DNA from: Amphiura filiformis
Lineage: Eukaryota; Echinodermata; Ophiuroidea; Amphilepidida; Amphiuridae
Direction of reading: 5' to 3'
Assembly (NCBI RefSeq): GCF_039555335.1
Contig: NC_092628.1
Coordinates: forward strand, 76,076,713-76,140,712
DNA length: 64,000 bases
Shown here: positions 56,092-64,000 of the stretch, piece after piece
Numbering within the stretch: the stretch's first letter is position 1
Layout: the number at the start of each line of letters is the position of its first letter
Position numbers and translations under genes: made by a program
Notes under the pieces: generated by a model
Database searches by the model: none
Seen by the model: only the letters and a program-made list of their open reading frames with translations
What the model was told of the DNA's origin: nothing

Positions 56092-56343
56092 CGTGACACG
56101 ATCAAGGGAAATGAGTCGGATGTCGCTAATATTGATTTTGAGATATTGGCAAAGAAAGTGTTAAAATTCTTTTGTTTTATATTGTTTTCAGCAATTGATA
56201 GATTGACGTAACTTCACAAAGAAAAGTCCTATCAACATGGGGTTTTCAGTTTCTGAAAGCTCTAAATGTCCTCTTTAGAAACATGTGTAAAACTCATTTT
56301 TGATCAGGGTCGACATGTGACTCATTCCCCTTGATCATGTCAC
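56092..56343. mobile_element. TGTGACACGATCAAGGG MITE, copy 1
   Basis: Starts CGTGACACGATCAAGGGAAA and ends TTCCCCTTGATCATGTCACA. The ~25-base inverted tips include AAATGAGTC. About 88% of the body is readable in copy 2 at 59211-59463. No coding capacity. Confidence 0.8.
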
Positions 56344-56670
56344 ATACATCTTCCTGTAATAGATCATTACTCTATATATTTCATGCAGTGTCCAAATTTA
56401 CACTTTACTTATCGCACTTACTAAAACTTGAGCATCTCAATGAGACTTGTATTCCCATTGGTCCCATTTGTATGCGTACATATACTTTAAACCCTGACTC
56501 TATAAGCTTGTTTGGCTCAACGTTATGCTTAAAAATTCCCAAAATGCTGTGCTGTACTAAATTTGCTTACACTCTGAATATAAATTAAATGGTTTTGTAA
56601 AACAAAATATGTAGCCAAATTTTAGCTATAAGCCTTTTGTAATTTATAATATTCTTGACCCCATTCCAGT

Positions 56671-56856
56671 TAAACTATTATAATCCATTTGGCTTCCTCG
56701 ATGCCCTGACATCAGTACTTTGCCGCAGTAACTTGTGCGTGTACAGATGCACATGCAAACATGTCAGTCTGTGTGATTTAATACTGCCACCAACCGGAGT
56801 ATACACTAATGTCACTGCCTTTAGGAAGCCAAATGCAAATAGACTAAAGTATGTTT
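56671..56856. mobile_element. Foldback element with TTTGGCTTCCT arms
   Basis: The segment ATTTGGCTTCCTCGATGCCC at about 56688 is matched in inverted orientation by GGCAGTGAC-reading ...AGGAAGCCAAATG near 56822-56834. Arms are about 35-45 bases with mismatches. A 133-codon open frame over it is not supported as coding. Confidence 0.45.
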
Positions 56857-57213
56857 CCAAAGAAATTAATTTTTTAATTCTTCCGTGGTCCAGGTACATG
56901 CTGCTGAATAAGCGACAAGGTCTCCTCCCCTTCGGGATCAACCGTCTTGTTGTTAAGACTGTTGATCAGCCAATCAATGTGATTGTTTATCGCCTGTGTG
57001 TTAACGCTTATGTATGCGATATGCACAGCCCAGACCACAGAAGAAATAAAAAATAACTTTAAGTTAACTTATTTTAAAATGATTTGTTTCATTTAAATTG
57101 TTTTTTCACAAAAAATATCACAAAATAATGTTTCTTACATACAACAGTGATCAGCTAAAATGATAATGCAATTTAGGTACATATCAGGTTTACTTTATCC
57201 CTACTTTATTTGA

Positions 57214-58520
57214 TCAATCTTCACTAGTTTCCTTTTCTCCTTTCATAACAGCACCTTGCATAAGATCACGCTTAAGATTATTCACTTGTGTATTGGCTGC
57301 AATCAAACCAAGCTCCAGTCGGTTCTTTTCTGCGTTTTCTGATCTCAGCTTGTCAATTTCTGCAAAGGCTTCTTTGAGCTGCTTTTCAAGAGACTGTCTC
57401 AAGTTACTTTCCATTCGCAGTTCATCAAGCTGCCCTTTAGCTTCTGTCAAATCTCTTTCCAGCTCTCTTTGCCGATTTATTTGAGCACACATTGCTGAAG
57501 AGAATGTCTTTTCTTGCGAGACTTGATCACGAAGTTTATCAACTTCAGTACATGCGTGTGACAGTGCCACTTGAAGACCCGCCATTTTCTGATTCTCCTT
57601 CTGTAATTCAAGAATTTCTACTTTCATTTTCTCCGCTTCATCCCTGTAGTCTTTCAACTCTGCAACTTCTTTCTGCAAATGATTCATTTCTGCATGCTGA
57701 TGATAATCTGAGGATGACCCGGGTGATGGTGTAGCTGCCACGGTAACCATCATAGGTGGCGCTGCTCTTAACTGTACAATCTCCGTTCGTAACCTATTAA
57801 TCTCTTCATGATATTCTTGCACCTCATTAGGAGTCGGAGTAGCACGAGATTTGTTTGACAAATCAAGCGGATCATCAGCACCATTTTGATAACCACCCTT
57901 TTTCAAGGATGTAATTTGAGACGAGAGTTTAGCATTCTCCCCGCGAGACCTATCAAGCTCTGCGCATGCATGCGTCAAAGCCGTATACAGCCCATTTCTT
58001 TGCGCATTTTCAACCTCCAGCGTCTTGATTTTCTCTTTCAATGCTTCCATTTCTTCGTCAGTCTCTGTTACAGCCGGTGATTTTGAAGATTCCATATCTG
58101 CAATCTGTAGTCTAGCCTTATCCAACTCTGCACATGCATGTGTGAGTGCTTTCATGAGTCCCATTCTTTCAGACACATGATTTTCTTTGCGTAGTTTTTC
58201 AAGATCCTCGCAGAGACACACATTTTCTGCTCTAAGCTTGTCAATCTTGACACAAGCTTCATTCAACTCCTCTTGCATGGCATGACGATGAGCACTTTCA
58301 GCCCTAAAAGTTGCCATGTTGTCTAGCTCAGTCTCCAAACTCACAATCTTGTTATGGGCATCATTCATGATGGTCTCTATCTTGCTATGGGCGTCATTTA
58401 ATTCCTTCTCAAGCATGTGATTCTTCTGATTCTCTTCTTTGGTTTGGTGATATTGTATTTTGGTGGCATCAAGTTCTGCTAGAAGTTTTGTGTTTTCTTC
58501 CTTCAATTTTGTTAAGGCAT
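57214..58520 (-). CDS. Coiled-coil protein, last exon, with PLDLS motif
   Basis: About 435 residues in one exon, entered in phase 1 after CTTTTTAG and ending TSED-stop at 57214. Almost the whole exon is heptad-patterned coiled coil. A motif of the form L-x-x-A-(C/F)-x-(E/K)-(L/V/I)-D-(K/R) recurs at least five times (ALTHACAELDKAR, ALTHACAELDRSR, ALSHACTEVDKLR, ELNEACVKIDKLR, LKEAFAEIDKLR). An internal, less helical segment (about 57720-57890) carries DDPLDLSNKS, the PxDLS class of CtBP-binding motif, and a Pro/Ser-rich stretch. I do not recognise the gene. A nuclear corepressor-associated scaffold is a reasonable guess, not a conclusion. Confidence 0.8.
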
Positions 58521-59210
58521 CTAAAAAGATTGGAAAACAAAACCATGAAAGTGAGTTAAACAAATTTATGCACTATTTCCATATCACTGGGGCTTATCTA
58601 ATTTTCCTGTACAATTTATGAACTGTAGAAATTTTGAAAAAATAGAAGTGTAAAACTGCGGCTACAACAGAGGTTAGAGGTGTATCCTTTATAGAAATAA
58701 TTTGCTCTTTTTATACTGAACATTTCAAATCCAAACCCAATTCCAGAAAGGGAAAAAATTACATGTCCAGATTTGTTTTCTTTTATGGCAAATTTCCAGA
58801 AGACTAGCATCTCAGATGTTATGAACCAAGAAATACCATTTCATTAACTAAATTAAATCAAACTGTGTTCAGAACAAAATATAATTCTAGCTCTTTATGT
58901 GTGTAAGATATAGAAGGAAATCACTAGATTATAGCTGTTTGGATTCATCTAGTATTTTTAAGTAACAATAAACCTGAATTATAATTATGACCTGCTCACC
59001 AGGTCTTCGTCAGATTGGTGTTGTAGTCATATGGTGGTAATCAGCAAGGAAATTGTTTGAAGTTAGGTCCCAGGTGTGATATAACAGTTATTGGATTTCT
59101 TAAATGTTTTAATTTGCCCTCTCTTTTTCCCAAACTTTTCTTCTTGTTCAACTTCGCTGTTTCTCCACCAGAAGTCCCTTTGACCGAAATTACTTTCCAC
59201 AATATAATAT

Positions 59211-59463
59211 GTGACACGATCAAGGGAAATGAGTCGGATGTCGCTAATATTGATTTTGAGATATTGCCAAAGAAAGGGTTAAAATTCTTTTGTATTATAT
59301 TGTTTTCAGCTATTGATAAATTGACGTAAAATTCGCTAAGAAAAGTTGTATGAACATGGGGTTTTCAGTTTCTGAAAGCTCTAAATGTCAAGTTATAAAT
59401 AGATGTAAAACTCATTTTCGACCGAGGTCGACATGTAACTCATTCCCCTTGATCATGTCACAT
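59211..59463. mobile_element. TGTGACACGATCAAGGG MITE, copy 2
   Basis: Full-length relative of the 56092 copy with the same inverted tips, lying in the intron of the coiled-coil gene. Body word GATTTTGAGATATTG and the GTTTTCAGTTTCTGAAAGCT block are shared. Confidence 0.85.
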
Positions 59464-59626
59464 ATGTAATATGTGTATAGCGTAACAAAGGAGACAGATT
59501 AACTTGTGAGCTGTATCTACTGTTATGCAATACCTTGTGGGAAGGAATTTCGGTACAAACTGACTTAATTCCGGTAGAGAAACCTAGGATCCATGTATTG
59601 CCAAATTAATTACAAACACACTATAA

Positions 59627-59821
59627 CTGGGCTATTCCAGTTGAAATCCATACACCTCCTATGGAAGAAATGTCCTTTAATAACCTTCCACACAGGACCT
59701 GTGAATTTTAAATGAGGTTACCTAAATGGGTGACTTCATTTGAAATATATGCCGCCTGTGTGGGAGATTAAGGTCATTATCTTCCATATAGGGGTGTATG
59801 ATTTTCAACTGGAATAGCCAT
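59627..59821. mobile_element. GGGCTATTCCAGTTGAAA MITE, copy 1
   Basis: Inverted tips GGGCTATTCCAGTTGAAATC and the opposing end ATTTTCAACTGGAATAGCC, each extending to TATGGAAG. It ends about 37 bp from the donor of the exon at 59858-59950, on the intron side. A partial relative is at 61267. Confidence 0.8.
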
Positions 59822-59857
59822 CATGCTGCTATCCTTCGGCCCGGCACACAAACATAC

Positions 59858-59950
59858 CATCTTTGATCTTGTCATCTTCAGGTCCTGAGTCTGAAGCTGA
59901 ATTGAATGCTTTCTTGTGACGTGTCCTTTTAGCAACTGGTGATGTGTTTT
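59858..59950 (-). CDS. Coiled-coil protein, penultimate exon
   Basis: A 93-nt exon with acceptor TTCTGCAG-type (CATTGCAG on the - strand) and donor GATG/GTATGT, phase 1 in and phase 1 out. Encodes ENTSPVAKRTRHKKAFNSAS and then DSGPEDDKIKD, a basic NLS-like patch followed by an acidic stretch, joining in phase to DALTKLKEEN of the last exon. Upstream exons were not found in the window. Confidence 0.75.
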
Positions 59951-60046
59951 CTGCAATGAAAACAAAGAAAAAAGACCAAATGCTAAATAATCAATCAAGT
60001 ATGAAATAGAAATACTTACAGACAATTCAACCAAACAAAAGGTCAT

Positions 60047-61266
60047 ATAAACACTTCTGTAATAGAAGAATCGGACCTGTCTGTATTTTTGTTATCCATC
60101 AAAACACTGCACCTCAGATGTTGTATCTTTTACAGTATACCATTCCGCCCCGATGTGGCAGTGACATCAATGCGTTGAGGCAGCTGTTTCATGCGCGCAT
60201 TTATGTGGTGCCTCTGAGCGTGTGCGTGTGTACGCCAGCACTTTCAGTGAATGCTATTAAACAAGCTGAAGCTGCTCCCAATGCAATGGGCACTGACGTC
60301 AGATTCCTGAATTCCCCAGAACCGCCATCAGGGTGAAAAATGGTATGGGTATGATTTTGTTGTAGTTCAAATGACAAATATCAATCTTCCGGAACAAATG
60401 TACGACTCTGAAGAGGGACTGAATTGTGATGGAAAAACATCTGCAAATGTCTTGATAATGGTCAGCATGAAAATCCCATCTAGTCATTAACCTCAGTCAT
60501 CATTACACATAATTGAATATCAACGGCCAAAATATTCATCATTAATGGCCAAAATACTCATCATTAATGGCCAAAATATTCATCATTAGTAACCAAATAG
60601 CGTCATCATTATCTGTGAAAATAAATATAGCTGCAACTGCATACATTGTAATTCCTGTTGGTTCTTCAAATCATGAATATTAATGAGTTTATAAATTAGC
60701 ATTAATCCATTATTGTCCACATCACCACACAGGCAAGGTTTACACATGCATCTCCCAGTTTGCAATTTCCTGCTTGATTTATCATCATTTTATCATGTTC
60801 TGCACAAATTTAATAACAAGATCACATTGATATCATTTAATGAATTCATCACAAAATAACCTTGACTTGACAATAGACAGGATCCACTTTTCAAAAGTGA
60901 CAATATTTTTCATTTCCATTACCATGACGACTACCACGACAAAGCATTCCAATTCAATGAATGAAACTAACACAATATAATAGTCAAACCACCCAGCAGG
61001 GAATATTTCTACCCCAAAACTCACAATGCCGCTTGTTTTGTTATCCTGATAATAAGAACTGTTTCAATGCTACTAAACCAGAACTTTAGTTGTCATGCAT
61101 CATTTATTGACTGAAGGCTCATGCAACTCTTGCCTGATTGCCCACAATGCTAACAATACGATTTTAGAAATGGGACATGATTACCATCAAATGAGTTATT
61201 TGTCGCTTGAACCGATTCGGAGATATCCCGGGGGAGATATAGCCAAAAGAAGTTTTTGTTTTTAGC
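60047..61266. other. Intergenic or upstream intron of coiled-coil gene
   Basis: No exon supported. A 22-bp unit GGCCAAAATATTCATCATTA(AT) is repeated three times in tandem at about 60525-60590; otherwise nothing is seen. Confidence 0.5.
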
Positions 61267-61399
61267 AATGGGCTATCCCAGTTGAAATCCATAAACCGGG
61301 TAAACCCCTATGGAAGACATGACCTTAATCTCCCACACAGGGAGTGTAGATTTCAAATGGAGTCACCCCATTCAGGTAACGCAGTTTGAAATACTCCTT
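61267..61399. mobile_element. GGGCTATTCCAGTTGAAA MITE, partial copy 2
   Basis: Begins GGGCTATCCCAGTTGAAATC and continues through CTATGGAAGACATGACCTTA. It is interrupted at 61400 by another small element, and the far tip is not recovered. Confidence 0.65.
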
Positions 61400-61531
61400 C
61401 AGACCTGAAACTGACTATTTGTGAAAAAAGAGGGAAATGCTTTTAAAAAAAGAGGAAAATAACAAATAATGCGTGAATTTCAAAAATACAAAAGAGGAAA
61501 TCAGCTAAAAAGAGGAAAAGTTTCAGGTCTG
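61400..61531. mobile_element. Small MITE with CAGACCTGAAACT tips
   Basis: A 13-bp perfect inverted repeat, CAGACCTGAAACT and AGTTTCAGGTCTG, flanked by CTCCTT on both sides (61394-61399 and 61532-61537). The A-rich interior repeats AAAAGAGGAAA. Nested in the partial MITE before it. Confidence 0.7.
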
Positions 61532-61550
61532 CTCCTTATGTTTTCATATG

Positions 61551-61735
61551 TGACACGATCAAGGGAAATGAGTCGGATGTCACTTACATTGATTTTGAGA
61601 TATTGGCAAAGAAAGTATTATAATTCTTTTGTTTCCTATTGTTTTCAGTGTAAGCTCGAAATATAACATTAATTTTTTTAAATCTTAACTTAACAGGAAA
61701 CGTATAATCACCATGATCATGTCTCACAATAACAA
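61551..61735. mobile_element. TGTGACACGATCAAGGG MITE, copy 3 (partial)
   Basis: The left tip and first ~100 bp match copies 1 and 2 (TGTGACACGATCAAGGGAAA). Homology is lost after GTTTTCAGTG, and only a degraded right tip (CATGATCATGTCTCAC) remains. Confidence 0.6.
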
Positions 61736-61924
61736 GACCATAATCATATCATCCAGGTGGTGGCATGGTTAGTGCCAATGGGGAATTACTTGCTCTATCT
61801 GATGACGCGCCTCGCCCACTCTTTCTATTGTTGACCGTAAACAATATATATATAACAAAGCAAAGTCACAAATTTGTTTACCCTGCAACTGTTGTGATTT
61901 ATAGGCTTTGTATCTTTTTAATCA

Positions 61925-62091
61925 TGTTTATGCTGAACACCATTAGAACCTTAAATCTGGTGAAAAGAGGACATTTTCCTTCTAGAATGTGCAATGATGA
62001 AATCTGGAATGATCTAGCAGTGGACATCAAAGAGTCTCTCACATTATCTGCTTTAAAGAGTTATTTGAAAACACAATTTAGTCCTGCCTAA
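61925..62091 (+). pseudogene. LINE 3' tail remnant
   Basis: An open frame ending NDEIWNDLAVDIKESLTLSA and then LKSYLKTQFSPA-stop resembles the conserved C-terminal tail of non-LTR retrotransposon ORF2 proteins (IWN-x-L ... IK-x-S-x-x-L-x-x-FK). The RT itself is absent, as expected of a 5'-truncated copy. The frame begins earlier (61765) but that part is not recognisable. Confidence 0.5.
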
Positions 62092-62101
62092 TGCAACAAA
62101 C

Positions 62102-62371
62102 CAGGGGTAGCGTTAACCCCAGATCGGGGGTGAATGACCCCTAAATTTAAAAAATGTTAATTTTTCACCCTCTATATTGGGAATATGTGCAAGCTCGGGG
62201 GTGAACTCTGACCCTCTATTTTTGGACCTTACTCCTACCCCTGACTACACTGCAAAATATTTTTCACCCCGAGATTTAATTTTCACCCCATGTATTTGGA
62301 TTTTCTGCAAGCTCGGGAGTGAAAAACATGGGAAAACAACCGGCGACTTTCGGTCCTTAATGCTACCCCTG
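62102..62371. mobile_element. hAT-type MITE with perfect 8-bp target duplication
   Basis: Tips CAGGGGTAGCGTTAA and TTAATGCTACCCCTG, flanked by CAACAAAC on both sides (62094-62101 and 62372-62379). The 270-bp interior repeats TTTTCACCCC/GGGGTGAA words. It landed immediately after the stop of the LINE tail. Confidence 0.9.
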
Positions 62372-62379
62372 CAACAAAC

Positions 62380-63895
62380 CACAAGTTCGCTAACATTCTA
62401 TAAATAAGTCCTTTCATTAGGGGGTTAAAATATCAATCAAAGTTGATCTTTCATTAAATTTTCAACAATTCACACTTACGTTGCAGGGAGGGAGGGAGGA
62501 GGTCAAAAGGACTTTCATTGACAGGACATCATCAATCTTTTGGTTTGTTTCCAAAGTATTTCTTGTTTTCCTTATGCATGCCATATTTTTTTATCTTTTC
62601 ATTTTCTTGTTTTATTCTAGTTCTGTTAGCTACCACTGTGTTCTTTACATAGCAGTGCTATAAATAAGCATTTTGCATGTAGGTGGGTACATGTAGGTAT
62701 GTAGGGTTGGGTGTGGGTAGGGGTGGGTGTGGGTAGGGATGGGGTGTGTGTATGTATGTTTTGGTAGAAAAAACGATGACGAAGTTCAGTGTTAGCCATT
62801 TACATTAATAGCTTGACCATATTTAAAAATATTAGAGACATTAGTTAGATTCGACATTAACATAATGTTGTTTGTAGGTATAGTCAATGCATGAATCAAG
62901 CAGTAAAATAATATTGCAGTTAAGTACATTGGGATGTATGTATCTTTTAGCAGTTCCGAGGAATTTACTTTCATGACAAAAAATACTCTTAGTTCAGTAG
63001 GTCGTGCAGTATCAACTGTCAAGTTGTTTAAGAAAATAGTGATTTGTGCCCTTTTAACCTATCAGAATCAAAATTGTTTCTCTTCTCTTCCAAAGTACAC
63101 ATGCAAGATGTTTCACTAAGGATTCTGGAGTAAAAACATACTACATGTATAGGACAAGCCACTCCTTTGCGAAAATGAAGTCAGGGGCATATCTCCAACA
63201 TCAGAAGGGTAGACAATGCTAGACTTGGATCAAGACTGAGTATTGTAGGGCATAATTGGGTTACAACTGTAATCTGTAATCAAAGATCTGGAACTAAGTA
63301 TAATCAAGCCTTGCAACTGTCAATCAAATAAAATTAAGAGTAAGTCAGTTTCACTATTGAAGCAATGTGCAAGCATTGCTGTCTGCACAGATGAGTACAT
63401 TTTAGGCTAAAAACTCCCCAAATAGCGAGGAAGTGATTTGACTTTTTATACAGGGATTGAATACAAGTGTCATGGCCCTGGTGTAACTGTTATCATGTAA
63501 GTCTTGACATTTTCACAATGTGAGAAAAAAGCATTTAAAGTAAAAGATTCAGGGGCAAAAACAGGAAAATATTGAATCTACATGAAATATATTTCTACAA
63601 GTTTATGTTAATTATTTGATCATAAACCATCAAGATGAAGTTGGGTACACTTGTGGCTTCAAGAAGGTCAGATAATTGACAGCAAGATGGAAAGGAAATA
63701 AGACTAGAGGTAGAAAATTATATTGTGCCTCAGCACTTTCATGAAGAAATGGCAGCAGCCTCATCTGCCAATCTGAACGGATATTTTGGAGACTACTAGT
63801 ACATACCTGAGATGATATACAAGACTATGGGTTTTAACACAAGTCTCTACATACATAATTTGTACATATACGACAGCCAGTCAAAGAATTTGTTG
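62380..63895. other. Intergenic, no gene seen
   Basis: Nothing coding is supported. A G/T-rich simple stretch (GTGGGTAGGGGTGGGTGTGG-like) lies at about 62680-62760. Confidence 0.5.
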
Positions 63896-63899
63896 ATAT

Positions 63900-63972
63900 G
63901 ACCATCCAGGATTTGAACCTGGGACCTTCAGATCACCAGATCAATGCTCTACCACCTGAGCTAATGAGTCAG
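63900..63972 (-). repeat. tRNA-like sequence, probable SINE head
   Basis: On the - strand TAGCTCAGGTGGTAGAGCA forms a good D arm and A box, and CCAGGTTCAAATCCTGG a perfect T arm and B box. The presumed anticodon loop would read GGT (Thr), but the anticodon stem pairs poorly and only about five of seven acceptor pairs form. That favours a tRNA-derived SINE or pseudogene over a working tRNA. Confidence 0.5.
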
Positions 63973-64000
63973 AAGGAGACAAACAGTTCTTCAGTTCAAT

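Larger units (their letters stand above)
48976..57213. other. Long noncoding stretch between converging genes
   Basis: No exon recognised on either strand over about 8 kb. It should contain the 3' UTRs of the + strand transporter and the - strand coiled-coil gene. Repeats found inside are listed separately (49401-49697, 53451-54163, 56092-56343, 56671-56856). The rest is AT-rich without a visible feature. Confidence 0.5.

Noticed and set aside
56655-57056. 133-codon + strand open frame
   Set aside because: It covers a foldback element and lacks homology or splice support.
63900-63972. Functional tRNA-Thr
   Set aside because: Boxes are good, but the anticodon stem and acceptor stem pair poorly; a SINE head is more likely.

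Overview
The window is eukaryotic nuclear DNA: AT-rich, intron-rich, sparse in genes and dense in transposable-element debris. The genes have animal-type introns and animal families (SLC49A4/DIRC2-like transporter, class A GPCRs, a GCC2/GCC3-type multipass protein). That content, the many short foldback elements and the frequent TAGGCCTA-type words in the repeats suggest a marine invertebrate, most likely a deuterostome such as an echinoderm. The species assignment is inference.

Layout. 1-2760: intergenic DNA with a small foldback element and a dead Tc1-like transposon. 2811-8504 (+): a cysteine-rich multipass membrane protein gene whose last exon runs into a transposon that supplies its stop codon. 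8489-13040: repeat-rich intergenic DNA. 13050-22080: a tandem duplication of about 4-5 kb, each unit with one intronless class A GPCR on the - strand (99% identical; all four amino acid differences lie in intracellular loop 3). 22080-29060: a pair of hammerhead-ribozyme-like relics, a hAT-type MITE abutting a 22-bp palindromic minisatellite, foldback elements, and a Penelope-like retroelement split by a putative solo LTR.

30028-48975 (+): a 12-exon SLC49A4-like transporter gene. I joined the exons by matching splice phase, and the joined frame stays in phase (1,620 nt including the stop). The gene has an in-frame TGA in the first membrane segment, one GC-AG intron, two phase-exclusive candidate exons for one loop, and an eight-copy array derived from its exon 11. 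Its introns hold two LINE fragments of opposite orientation, a MITE with telomere-like repeats, and a 2.45-kb tandem duplication into which a 669-bp element inserted later.

49000-57213: noncoding DNA with MITEs, including a hAT-type MITE nested inside another element. 57214-59950 (-): the last two recognised exons of a coiled-coil protein with a PLDLS (CtBP-binding type) motif. 60000-64000: MITEs with clear target-site duplications, a LINE 3' tail, and a tRNA-like SINE head at the edge.

I found no operon, CRISPR array or bacterial feature. The genes are independent of one another. The most interesting material is how the transposons and duplications have reshaped gene structures.
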